From the NCBI GenBank assembly GCA_014860725.1, contig JACZJD010000037.1, positions 1-29,235 of the forward strand: a DNA stretch of 29,235 bases, given 5' to 3'. A program made the translations under genes and the position numbers. The stretch is from Aquamicrobium sp. GTDB taxonomy: Bacteria; Pseudomonadota; Alphaproteobacteria; Rhizobiales; Rhizobiaceae. Below, in pieces: positions 16,560 through 23,945 of this stretch (its first letter is position 1; each line of letters starts with the position of its first letter). The notes under the pieces are model-generated. The model made no database searches and had not been told where the DNA came from. It worked only from the letters and a program-made list of their open reading frames with translations.

Positions 16560-17519
16560 ATGCCCTTGCTCGATAACGGCATGACCCTGGTTGATCTGCG
16601 GGTGATCCTCGCCGTCGCGGAATGCGCGAGCTGCACCCGCGCGGCGCACAGGCTCGGCATTTCCCAGCCCGCCGTCAGCCGGCGCATCGCGATGCTGGAG
16701 CGGCGGCTCGAGGTGCGGCTGTTCCGCCGCGAGGGCCAGAAGTTCATTCCCACCGAAGCCGGCCAGATCTTCTGCGCCCATGCGACCGACGTGCTCGACC
16801 GCGTGGAGGCGCTGGAGAACGAGACCATCGGCGTGGCGCACAAGCCCAAGGGCTCGGTCGCGCTCGGCGTGCCGCCCTCGACGGGCGAGATGCTGCTGCG
16901 CCACATCCTGCCGGAATACCGCAAGCTCTATCCGGACGTGAAGATCCGCGTCGAGCAGGGCTATGTCGGCGACATCTTCGAGATGCTGATGAGCAAGCAA
17001 ATCGACCTCGCCCTGCTCAACGGCCGGTACAACCCGAACGACGTCCACACCGAGAAGATCTACGACTACGATCTCGGCATCGTCTATCCGTTCGCCTGGA
17101 ACGAGAACTCGCCGCTCGGCGGCGGCCGCTTCCCCCAGTCGCTCACCATGGCCGAGGTGGCGCAGCTGCCGCTCTTCCTTCCCGGCCCGAACCAGAGCCT
17201 GCGCCAGCTCATCGACGAGGCCTTCCAGAAGGCGGGGCGGCAGCCGAGGATCGAGGCGGAGATCAACAGCTTCGTGCTGCAGAAGTCGATGGTGCTGGCC
17301 GGCCACGGCGCCATGTTCATGACGACCGCGGCCATCCGCACCGTCGACCGCGACAAGCTGTCCTTCGTGCCCATCTCCGACGCGAGCATCATCTACACCC
17401 TGCATCTGGCGGTGCGCCAGTTCGGCCAGCCGACCTTCGCGGCCCGCCTGCTGCTGGACATGGTGCGGACGAAGAAGCCGCTGATCCGCGCCTTCCTCGA
17501 CGGCGAGATCGACAACTGA
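16560..17519 (+). CDS. LysR-family transcriptional regulator
   Basis: A 319-residue LysR regulator. The N-terminal winged helix-turn-helix (about 8-68) contains SCTRAAHRLGISQPAVSRRIAMLERRLEVRLFRR. The C-terminal type-2 periplasmic-binding-like effector domain (about 95-300) includes GSVALGVPPSTGEMLLRHILPEY and a second-lobe stretch QKSMVLAGHGAMFMTT. It is divergent from the fusion/ligase/TRAP genes and points into the DUF35/thiolase operon, so by the usual LysR habit it should control one or both in response to a pathway acid or CoA ester. The ATG at 16560 has GGAAG directly in front, closer than ideal; ATG at 16581 (MTLVDLRV) is a real alternative that keeps the whole HTH. Confidence 0.93.
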   Translation: MPLLDNGMTLVDLRVILAVAECASCTRAAHRLGISQPAVSRRIAMLERRLEVRLFRREGQKFIPTEAGQIFCAHATDVLDRVEALENETIGVAHKPKGSVALGVPPSTGEMLLRHILPEYRKLYPDVKIRVEQGYVGDIFEMLMSKQIDLALLNGRYNPNDVHTEKIYDYDLGIVYPFAWNENSPLGGGRFPQSLTMAEVAQLPLFLPGPNQSLRQLIDEAFQKAGRQPRIEAEINSFVLQKSMVLAGHGAMFMTTAAIRTVDRDKLSFVPISDASIIYTLHLAVRQFGQPTFAARLLLDMVRTKKPLIRAFLDGEIDN

Positions 17520-17686
17520 TCCCGGCGGCGGCCTGCCTCGCCGGCGCGCCGCAGATAAACGGACGTCATGAATGATATAAACGCCGCTGCGTTCTGTTGC
17601 GCGGGGCTCTGACCTAATGTGTCTCCCGATCCGTCCGGTCCGCGCAGCTGCGGGATGGCCGGACCGCGACATCCGGGAGGAAAGCC
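17520..17686 (+). promoter_or_regulatory. Promoter region of the DUF35/thiolase operon with repeated ATAAACG words
   Basis: ATAAACG occurs at 17555-17561 and 17577-17583, 22 bases apart (about two helical turns), and the second copy extends into TAAACGCCGCTGCG (17578-17591), nearly identical to the word upstream of the fusion gene. CTAATG near 17614-17619 could be a -10 element. These features fit a LysR-controlled promoter separating lysR from the downstream operon. No gene is seen in the gap. Confidence 0.45.
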
Positions 17687-18124
17687 ATGCATCAGGACGA
17701 CCCTGCGGCCGGGGAGGCCGCGCCCGACCTCCAGTCGGGCCTGTACCGCCTTGTCGACGGCCGGCCGCGCCTTGTCGGCAACCGATGCAACGCCTGCGGG
17801 CGGATGCACTTTCCCCGCCATGCCTGGTGCGCAAGGTGCTGCAGCGGCGACCTGACCGACGTGCCGCTCGCGGAGCATGGCCGCATCGGCGCCTTCTCCT
17901 GGATCGACCGCCAGCCCGCCGACGCCTTCATCCGTGCGCCCTACATGCAGGCCGAGGTCGAATATCCCGAGGGCGTCAGCGCCTTCTCGGTGATCGAGGC
18001 CGTGCCGGGCGACCTCGAGCCCGGCATGCCCGCCGAGGTCGTGCTGCGGACCTACGAAACGCCCGAGGGCCCGCGCCGCGCCTTCGTCTTCCGCCCCGTC
18101 ACCACGGAAAGGGGACAGCCATGA
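17687..18124 (+). CDS. Zn-ribbon/OB-fold protein (DUF35), partner of the SCP2-type thiolase
   Basis: A 145-residue accessory protein made of a rubredoxin-like zinc ribbon (Cys34-x2-Cys37 and Cys48-x2-Cys51) and an OB fold (about 58-140, starting LAEHGRIGAFSWID). DUF35 proteins bind the CoA moiety and form complexes with SCP2-type thiolases or aldolases, for example ChsH2 with Ltp2 in steroid degradation and similar pairs in other pathways. The gene ends in an ATGA overlap with the thiolase gene, so stoichiometric co-production is expected. The ATG at 17687 has a strong GGGAGGAAA ribosome site. It probably is required for thiolase activity; no enzyme activity of its own is expected. Confidence 0.93.
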   Translation: MHQDDPAAGEAAPDLQSGLYRLVDGRPRLVGNRCNACGRMHFPRHAWCARCCSGDLTDVPLAEHGRIGAFSWIDRQPADAFIRAPYMQAEVEYPEGVSAFSVIEAVPGDLEPGMPAEVVLRTYETPEGPRRAFVFRPVTTERGQP

Positions 18125-19287
18125 CCTACGATTCCTACGTCACCGGAGTGGGCGTGCACAAATTCGGCCGCTGGGCGGAGAAGTCCACCATCGAGCTTGC
18201 CGCCGTCGCCATCGAGGGTGCGCTGAAGGATGCCGGCATCTCCTTCGCCGACGTACAGGCCGCCTATCTCGGCGCGGAATATTCCAGCTTCATCGACGGG
18301 CGGATGATCGTGCAGCATTTCGGCTGGACCGGCATCCCGATCAACCACTACCAGCAGGCCTGCGCCAGCGGCTCGGCCGCGTTCCGCGAAGCCTGCCATG
18401 CGGTGGCGTCCGGGCGGATCGACGTGGCGCTGGTCTGCGGCTACGAGAAGATGGCCGGCGGCCTGCTGAAGGGCGGGGAGGCCGGCCGCGACCGCGAGTT
18501 CCATCTCCACGGCATGGGCCTCGACGTGACGCCGGCCCGCATCGCCATGGCCATCCAGCGCCGGATGGAGATGTACGGCGACACGCCCGAGATGCTCGCG
18601 GTCGAGGCCGCCCAGTGCTACGAATACGGCGCCCTGAACGAGGCCGGTCCGCAGCGCCCGCCGGCGACGGTCGACGAGATCCTCGATTCGGGCGTCATCT
18701 GCTCGCCCTTCACGCGCAAGATGTGCTGCAACTCGTCGGACGGCGCGGCGGCGGCGATCGTGATGAACCGCAAGGCCGCCGCCCGGTTCGGCTGCATGGA
18801 TCGCGCGATCAACGTGGCCGGCGTGGTGGCCGGAAGCCCCGATGCCGACGACCTCGTCGGCGGTCCCGGCCCGCATATCGGCGGCGATTTCCGCACCGGC
18901 GACCACACCCGCAAGGTGGCGGCGAAGGCCTACGAGATGGCCGGCGTCGGCCCCGGGGACGTCGATCTCGTCCAGTGCCACGCGCCGTTCGCCGGCGGCG
19001 GCATGATCTGCGCCGAGGCGCTCGGCTTCTGCGAGCCCGGCGAGGGCGGCCGCTTCTTCCTCGAAGGCCATGCCCGCATCGACGGCAGGACGCCGATCAA
19101 CACCGATGGCGGGCTGATCGCGCGCGGCCACCCGCTCGGCGCGACCGGCGTGGTCGAGGTCTACGAGCTGACCCGCCAGCTGCGCGGCGAGGGCGGGGCG
19201 CTGCAGGTGCCGGGCAATCCGCGCGTGGCGCTCGCCCACAACACCGGCCTCGGCTGCCTGAACGCCCACATCTTCATCCGCCCGTAA
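18121..19287 (+). CDS. SCP2-type thiolase / acyl-CoA acetyltransferase
   Basis: A 388-residue thiolase-superfamily enzyme that likely cleaves a 3-oxoacyl-CoA with CoA to shorten the chain. The nucleophilic Cys81 is in QQACASGSAAF, the catalytic His337 in ARGHPLGATG and a second Cys379 in HNTGLGCLN, so the thiolase set is retained, unlike retro-aldolase relatives such as Ltp2 that lose it (family knowledge from memory). The start ATG at 18121 overlaps the DUF35 stop by four bases; the longer upstream frame is not used. The SDR gene follows 9 bases later. Together with the DUF35 protein it forms the carbon-carbon cleaving step of the island; the substrate is unknown. Confidence 0.93.
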   Translation: MTYDSYVTGVGVHKFGRWAEKSTIELAAVAIEGALKDAGISFADVQAAYLGAEYSSFIDGRMIVQHFGWTGIPINHYQQACASGSAAFREACHAVASGRIDVALVCGYEKMAGGLLKGGEAGRDREFHLHGMGLDVTPARIAMAIQRRMEMYGDTPEMLAVEAAQCYEYGALNEAGPQRPPATVDEILDSGVICSPFTRKMCCNSSDGAAAAIVMNRKAAARFGCMDRAINVAGVVAGSPDADDLVGGPGPHIGGDFRTGDHTRKVAAKAYEMAGVGPGDVDLVQCHAPFAGGGMICAEALGFCEPGEGGRFFLEGHARIDGRTPINTDGGLIARGHPLGATGVVEVYELTRQLRGEGGALQVPGNPRVALAHNTGLGCLNAHIFIRP

Positions 19288-19296
19288 GAGGCCGCC

Positions 19297-20109
19297 ATGA
19301 CAGCAGATTTCGCAGGCCGCACGGCCCTGATCACCGGTGCGGGCCAGGGGGTCGGGCGCGGCATCGCGCTCCACCTTGCGGCCCGCGGCTGCGCCCTGGC
19401 GGTCAACGACCTGTTTCCCGACCGTGCGGAATCCGTCGCCGCCGAGATCGCGGCCACGGGCGGCAGGGCCATCGCGGTCGCCGCCGACATCTGCGACCAC
19501 GAGGCGGTTGCCGCCATGTTCGCCCGCACGCGGGACGAGCTCGGCCCCGTGGGCATCCTCATCAACAATGCCGGCGTCCCGCCCGAGCTCAGGGCCGAGC
19601 AGAAGCCGCGCGCCCTGTTCTGGGAAACCACCATCGAGGAGCAGATGGGCCAGATCAACCTCAACGTGCACGGCGCCATGTTCTGCGCCCGCGAGGCGCT
19701 GGCGCAGATGGTACCGCAGCGCCGGGGCAAGATCGTCAACATCCTGTCGGAAGCGGGCCGCGCCGGCGAGGCGCGTCTCGCCATCTACTCGGCGGCGAAG
19801 TCGGCGATGCTCGGCTTCACCAAGTCGCTGGCGCTGGAGCACGGCCGCGACGCGATCAACGTCAACGCCGTTTCGCTCGGCGCTGTGTCGCACGAGGGCA
19901 TCCGCTTCGGCCCGCTCGCTCCCGGCACCGACACCGCCAACGACCAGACCTGGCAGGCCATCGCGAGGAAGTATCCGATGGCGCGCGGGCTCGGCCGTCT
20001 CGGCGTCCCCGACGACGTCGCTGCGGCCGTCGCCTTCCTCGTCTCGGATGACGCCGCTTTCGTCACCGGCCAGGTGCTGGGCGTCTCGGGCGGCTTCTAC
20101 ATGCCGTAG
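19297..20109 (+). CDS. Short-chain dehydrogenase/reductase, probably NAD-dependent hydroxyacyl-CoA dehydrogenase
   Basis: A 270-residue classical SDR. The nucleotide loop TGAGQGVG is at 13-20, Asp38 after the second strand (VNDLF) favours NAD, NNAG is at 90-93, and the catalytic Ser151, Tyr164 and Lys168 are all present (YSAAK). The C-terminal VSGGFYMP ending is typical for FabG/BadH-like enzymes. Placed between a thiolase (9 bases upstream) and a racemase (30 bases downstream), it most likely oxidises a 3-hydroxyacyl-CoA to the 3-oxo form that the thiolase splits, fitting the R-hydroxy product expected from the MaoC hydratase. This assignment is contextual. Confidence 0.92.
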   Translation: MTADFAGRTALITGAGQGVGRGIALHLAARGCALAVNDLFPDRAESVAAEIAATGGRAIAVAADICDHEAVAAMFARTRDELGPVGILINNAGVPPELRAEQKPRALFWETTIEEQMGQINLNVHGAMFCAREALAQMVPQRRGKIVNILSEAGRAGEARLAIYSAAKSAMLGFTKSLALEHGRDAINVNAVSLGAVSHEGIRFGPLAPGTDTANDQTWQAIARKYPMARGLGRLGVPDDVAAAVAFLVSDDAAFVTGQVLGVSGGFYMP

Positions 20110-20139
20110 CGCTTTCATCCTCGCCGCAGGAGCGTGCCG

Positions 20140-21282
20140 ATGCCGGGGCCCTTGCACGGTCTGAAAATCGTCGAGGTCGTCGGCCTCGGTCCTTCCTCCT
20201 TCACGGCGATGATGCTCGCCGACATGGGGGCCGAGGTCGTGCGCATCGACCGCAGGCCGAAGCCCGGCGTGCCGAACCCCTATCCGGTGCTCGGCACCAG
20301 ATACGACGTGATGGCCCGCGGCCGCCCGTCGCTGACGCTCGACCTCAAGACGCCGGAAGGCGTCGCGGTCGCACTCGATATGATCGCCGCGGCCGATGCG
20401 CTGCTGGAAGGGTTCCGTCCCGGCGTGATGGAGCGTCTGGGCCTCGGCCCGGACGCCTGCCTCGCGCGCAATCCGCGTCTGGTCTACACCCGCGTCACCG
20501 GCTGGGGCCAGACCGGGCCGCTGGCGCAGACGGCCGGCCACGACATCAACTACATCGCGCTGAGCGGCATGCTCGCCGCGATGGGCGCGCCCGGCAGCCC
20601 GCCTCCGCCGCCGCTGAACCTCGTCGGCGATTTCGGCGGCGGCGGCATGCTGGCCGCCTTCGGCGTCGTGTGCGGAATCCTGCATGCGCAGCGCACCGGC
20701 GAAGGCCAGATGGTGGATGCGGCGATGCTCGACGGCACCAACCTCCTGGGCGCGATGATCTTCGGCCTGCGCTCGATGGGCGGCTGGAGCCTCGAGCGCG
20801 GCCGCAACTGGATCGACGGTGCGGCACCCTATTACGGCTGCTACGAATGCGCCGACGGCAAGTACCTCGCCATCGGCCCGATCGAGCCGCATTTCTTCGC
20901 CACCCTGCTGGAGAAGGCGGGCCTCGATCCGGCCGCTTTCCGCGATGTCGGCGACATCGACCGCTGGCCGGCGCTGCGCGAGGAGATGGCGCGCGTCTTC
21001 CGCCTGCGGAGCCGGACGGAATGGTGCGAGTTGCTGGAGCGCACGGATGCCTGCGTCTCGCCCGTCCTCGACGTCGACGAGGCCCCGGCTCACCCGCAGA
21101 ACGCGGCCCGCGGCAACTTCGTCGAGGTTGACGGCGTCCTCCACGCCGCGCCCGCGCCGCGCTTCTCCCGCACGCCGGGCGCGATCCGCGTCGCGGAGCC
21201 GGCCGATCCCGGCGGCGTGCTGGCATCGTGGGGCTTCCCGCCGGAGCGGATCGCGGCGCTGCGCGGCGAGGGCGTAATCTGA
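20140..21282 (+). CDS. Alpha-methylacyl-CoA racemase-like enzyme (CaiB/BaiF, class III CoA-transferase fold)
   Basis: A 380-residue class III CoA-transferase fold protein with the marks of the AMACR/MCR branch rather than a transferase. Those are RPGVMERLGLGP (93-104), TRVTGWGQTGP (118-127), His134 in AGHDINYIALSG, Asp164 in GDFGGGGM and Glu249 in GPIEPHFF; these three match the proton-shuttling His/Asp/Glu described for mycobacterial MCR. It would interconvert (2R)- and (2S)-2-methylacyl-CoA esters. A possible local role is to supply the (2S)-methylsuccinyl-CoA needed by the Mcd-like enzyme, which is inference. ATG 20140 with AGGAG seven bases upstream is preferred over GTG 20134. The last codons belong to a 14-base tandem repeat. 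Confidence 0.9.
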   Translation: MPGPLHGLKIVEVVGLGPSSFTAMMLADMGAEVVRIDRRPKPGVPNPYPVLGTRYDVMARGRPSLTLDLKTPEGVAVALDMIAAADALLEGFRPGVMERLGLGPDACLARNPRLVYTRVTGWGQTGPLAQTAGHDINYIALSGMLAAMGAPGSPPPPPLNLVGDFGGGGMLAAFGVVCGILHAQRTGEGQMVDAAMLDGTNLLGAMIFGLRSMGGWSLERGRNWIDGAAPYYGCYECADGKYLAIGPIEPHFFATLLEKAGLDPAAFRDVGDIDRWPALREEMARVFRLRSRTEWCELLERTDACVSPVLDVDEAPAHPQNAARGNFVEVDGVLHAAPAPRFSRTPGAIRVAEPADPGGVLASWGFPPERIAALRGEGVI

Positions 21283-21312
21283 GGGGCGTGATCTGAGGGG
21301 CGTGATCTGAGG
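21271..21312 (+). repeat. Three tandem copies of a 14-base unit containing a stop codon
   Basis: GGCGTAATCTGAGG (21271-21284) is followed directly by two copies of GGCGTGATCTGAGG (21285-21298 and 21299-21312). The first copy holds the last codons and TGA of the racemase gene. The repeats look like local slippage duplication of the gene end. They sit between two convergent genes (racemase and NIPSNAP), and no obvious terminator hairpin is present in that 47-base gap. Confidence 0.9.
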
Positions 21313-21329
21313 GCGAGGGGAAGGAACGT

Positions 21330-21947
21330 TCAGTCCCGCTCCAGCCCGGGCGCGTCGAAGGCGACGGTGGAGCACGCCCTTGCGATCTGCTGCGGTCCGC
21401 CTTTCGGCGGCCACGTTCCGGCCGCGTAGTGCGAGGCGCGCAGGCCGAGCCGTTCCTCGAAGCTGTCGAAGCCCCAGATATGGACGATGCGCGGCGCGCC
21501 GTCCGTCGCATACATGCAGGTCACCAGATGGCGGGTATAGCCGGCTGCCGGCTCGATGGCCCGCTCCCAGGCCGCGATGGTCGCCGGCAGCCCTCCGGGG
21601 CGCAGCTCGTAGGAGCGGATTTCGTAGATCGCGGATTTCTGCGCCTGCCTCAACGGCGGCAGGAACGGGAACTGGCGGTAGCTCTCCTGGCGATAGGCCG
21701 TCGCCACCTCCCGGCCGCCGAAGGGAGCCTGCGCCGCGAGCGTGCGGGCGCGTTCGGCCGCGGCCTCCTCGGCGCTGTCGAAGCCGCGCAGCAGGATCAG
21801 CCGCCCCAACTGTCCGACCTCGGTGCGGAAGGCCGCGAGCAGGCGGCCGGCGGCTCCGGGCGCGCGCAGCCAGTCGCCGGCGCGTCTGGCAAGCTCGTCG
21901 GTCGCCAGCGGATGGCAGTCGAGCGTTGTCAGCTCGAATTCGGTCAT
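21330..21947 (-). CDS. NIPSNAP family protein
   Basis: A 205-residue protein with two ferredoxin-like (dimeric alpha/beta-barrel) halves. The second half begins with YEIRSYELRPGG (about residues 108-119), the NIPSNAP signature, and contains WERAIEPAAGYTRHLVTCMYA and IVHIWGFDSFEER. Bacterial NIPSNAP proteins are common in catabolic clusters but their enzymatic role is not settled. The gene is last in a minus-strand trio after an Ldh-family oxidoreductase (24 bases upstream) and an epimerase. A GGGAGA ribosome site precedes the ATG at 21947. It may bind or isomerise a small pathway intermediate; nothing in the sequence decides this. Confidence 0.88.
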   Translation of the reverse strand: MTEFELTTLDCHPLATDELARRAGDWLRAPGAAGRLLAAFRTEVGQLGRLILLRGFDSAEEAAAERARTLAAQAPFGGREVATAYRQESYRQFPFLPPLRQAQKSAIYEIRSYELRPGGLPATIAAWERAIEPAAGYTRHLVTCMYATDGAPRIVHIWGFDSFEERLGLRASHYAAGTWPPKGGPQQIARACSTVAFDAPGLERD

Positions 21948-21971
21948 CGCGGGTCTCCCGGAAAGCCGATC

Positions 21972-22973
21972 CTAGCGCGCGCCGCAGATCGCGTGCAGGT
22001 TCTCGACCACCACATCCGGCACCTCGACCACCCCGGCGCTCATCCGCTCCCGGCGCAGGGCGGCCGAGCGGGCGAAGGGCGCGCGCACCGGCTTCGCCGG
22101 ATCGACGGGCCGGGTCGCGGCGAGGATGCGGATATAGTCCGAGACCGAGGCGCGGAACTCGTCGGCCGAGCCGAACAGGCCGGGATCGAAGGCGAGCAGG
22201 AAGAAGCCGCAATCCATCGGGTCGTCCGACGGCTCGAACGCGTTCACCTGGCCCGCCAGCATCGACAGCACCTGTATGGACAGCGCGAGGCCCGAGCCGC
22301 GGTGCCCGCCCCACACGGTCAGCGCGCCGCCCGACAGCATCGCGTCCGGGTCGGTCGTGGGATTGCCTCCGGCGTCGAAGGCCAGCCCCTCCGGCAGCGG
22401 CTCGCCCTTGCGCCGCGCCAGCACGACCTCGGCATGGGTGAGGCTCGACGTGCCGATGTCCCAGATCAGCGGCACGTCGTCGGTCGGAAAGCCGAAGGCG
22501 ATGGGGTTGGTGCAGAACCGGGCCTCGGTTCCGCCGAAGGGCGCCACCACCGCAAGGCCGCTGCCGGCGATCATGCCGCAGAGCCCGGCCGAGGCCAGAC
22601 GTTCCAGATAGTAGGAGAACATGCCCGTGTAGTAGGTCTGCGCCGCCCCGACGAAGGCGACGCCTTGCGCCTTCGCCTTCGCGATCGCCATGTTCGTCGC
22701 CTTGTCGGCGACGACGTAGCCGACATTGTTGCCGCCGTGGATCTTGGCCGAGACCGGCGTCTCGTGCAGCACCCGCATCGGCGTGCGCTTCAGGTCGAGC
22801 TTGCGGACATATTCCACGATGGTCAGCGCCCGCGCGAGGCCGGCATAGCCGAGCCCGCGCAACTCGCAGTCGAGGAGATGATCCGCGATGATCGCGGCTT
22901 CGTCGGCATCGTAGTCGATGGCCCGCATCGACCCCGTCAGCAGGTCGCGGGCCTGGTCCAGCGTCAGTTCCAA
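21972..22973 (-). CDS. Ldh-family (malate/L-lactate dehydrogenase type 2) oxidoreductase, divergent active site
   Basis: A 333-residue member of the Ldh_2/YiaK family, whose known members reduce 2-oxo acids or oxidise 2-hydroxy acids with NAD(P). Family landmarks are KIHGGNNVGYVVADKA (about 77-92), FGGTEARFCTNPIAFGFPT and WGGHRGSGLALSIQVL. However, where relatives have RGxDSHGxxR, this protein has RGLGYAGLAR, so the catalytic His is Ala44 (Arg48 is kept). The later SNHFG motif reads QTYYTG, losing a second His. The chemistry may therefore differ. The start is TTG at 22973: it has an excellent GAGGAGGTG ribosome site at the right distance and no in-frame ATG lies between it and the upstream stop. 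Confidence 0.85.
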   Translation of the reverse strand: MELTLDQARDLLTGSMRAIDYDADEAAIIADHLLDCELRGLGYAGLARALTIVEYVRKLDLKRTPMRVLHETPVSAKIHGGNNVGYVVADKATNMAIAKAKAQGVAFVGAAQTYYTGMFSYYLERLASAGLCGMIAGSGLAVVAPFGGTEARFCTNPIAFGFPTDDVPLIWDIGTSSLTHAEVVLARRKGEPLPEGLAFDAGGNPTTDPDAMLSGGALTVWGGHRGSGLALSIQVLSMLAGQVNAFEPSDDPMDCGFFLLAFDPGLFGSADEFRASVSDYIRILAATRPVDPAKPVRAPFARSAALRRERMSAGVVEVPDVVVENLHAICGAR

Positions 22974-22988
22974 GGCGGCACCTCCTCT

Positions 22989-23945
22989 TCAGACCGGTCG
23001 GCCGAGTTCACGGCGGGTTTCTTCGGCAAGGGCGCGATAGCCGTCCGCAAGGCTGCGGTGGCGCAGGCCGAGGTCGGTTTCGATCCGGGTGGAATCGATC
23101 CGGAAATGGCCGCGCACCGGGGCGTCCTCGTTGAGCGTCACGTCGAGGCCCGGCGTGATCTCGCGGCCGAGGGCGGCAAGCTCGGCATAGGACACGTAGT
23201 GGCCGCCGATGTGATAGGTGTCGTAGCCTGGCGCCGGCGCGTCGAGCGCTTCGGCGAAGGCCCAGGCGATGTCGTCGACATGGGCCAGCACGACGCGCTG
23301 GGCGCCGCAATAGGGCAGCGCCACCTTCTGGCCAAGCGCGCCCTCGGTAGCGATCAGGTTGATGCCGCGCGCGCCGAAGGTCGCACCCGGGCCGTAGGCG
23401 CCGGGAATGCGCAGGCTGATGATCTCCATCCCGTGCAGCCGGTTGTATTCCTTGGCCAGCTTCTCGCACAGGAGCTTGCCCATGCCGTAGGTCGTGGTCG
23501 GCATCGCGGGCGACTCCTCGTCGACCGTCTCCGGCCCGGTCCACGGCTCGTCGCCGGCGTGATACTGCACCGAGCTCGGATAGGCGACGCGGCGGATGCC
23601 CGCCCGCCTCGCCGCCTCGAAGACGTGGAAGGTGCCGGTGTTCATGATCAACTGCTGGCGGTAGAGCCCGTCGGCGTTCTCCGGCCGCAGCAGCACGCCG
23701 CGCTCCTCGGAGGAGTAAAAGACCATATGCGCGATGCGGTCGATGCGGCGGGTCTCCAGCACCTCGGCGATGCGGTCGTAGTCGGTGATGTCGCCGGCCT
23801 CGAGGGTGATGCGGTCGGCCACCGGGGCCAGCCTTCCCGGCGTGCCGCGCAGATCGAGCGCCACCACGTCGTGGCCCCGGCGCACGAGCTCGCGCACGAC
23901 CCGCGCGCCGATAAACCCCTTGCCGCCGGTGACAAGCACAGCCAT
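22989..23945 (-). CDS. NAD-dependent epimerase/dehydratase (extended SDR)
   Basis: A 318-residue extended short-chain dehydrogenase. GGKGFIG (7-13) is the nucleotide loop; Asp31 in ALDLRG indicates NAD; Ser124/Ser125 in YPSSVQY and Tyr153/Lys157 in TTYGMGK are the catalytic residues; SLRIPGAYGPG and VDDIAWAFAEAL complete the family pattern. Such enzymes epimerise, dehydrate or oxidise hydroxyl groups on sugars or on other hydroxylated compounds. It is first in a minus-strand trio and divergent from the mct gene, with a strong GGGAGGAG ribosome site before the ATG at 23945. Given the CoA-centred neighbours, a non-sugar alcohol substrate is plausible, but this is open. Confidence 0.9.
   Translation of the reverse strand: MAVLVTGGKGFIGARVVRELVRRGHDVVALDLRGTPGRLAPVADRITLEAGDITDYDRIAEVLETRRIDRIAHMVFYSSEERGVLLRPENADGLYRQQLIMNTGTFHVFEAARRAGIRRVAYPSSVQYHAGDEPWTGPETVDEESPAMPTTTYGMGKLLCEKLAKEYNRLHGMEIISLRIPGAYGPGATFGARGINLIATEGALGQKVALPYCGAQRVVLAHVDDIAWAFAEALDAPAPGYDTYHIGGHYVSYAELAALGREITPGLDVTLNEDAPVRGHFRIDSTRIETDLGLRHRSLADGYRALAEETRRELGRPV

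Noticed and set aside
17617..18120. A longer N-terminal extension of the thiolase frame
   Set aside because: The extension overlaps the DUF35 gene, which has its own ribosome site and zinc-ribbon cysteines; the thiolase N-terminus MTYDSYVTGVG fits the family exactly at 18121.
20140..21282. Calling this gene a formyl-CoA or carnitine CoA-transferase
   Set aside because: The His/Asp/Glu set and surrounding words follow the alpha-methylacyl-CoA racemase branch, so the racemase call was kept although the fold is shared.
18052..22314. A 1420-codon open frame on the minus strand
   Set aside because: It runs antisense through the thiolase, SDR and racemase genes and through the NIPSNAP and Ldh genes in another frame. 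Its composition is Arg/Ala/Gly/His-rich without any domain, as expected for the shadow of GC-rich coding DNA.
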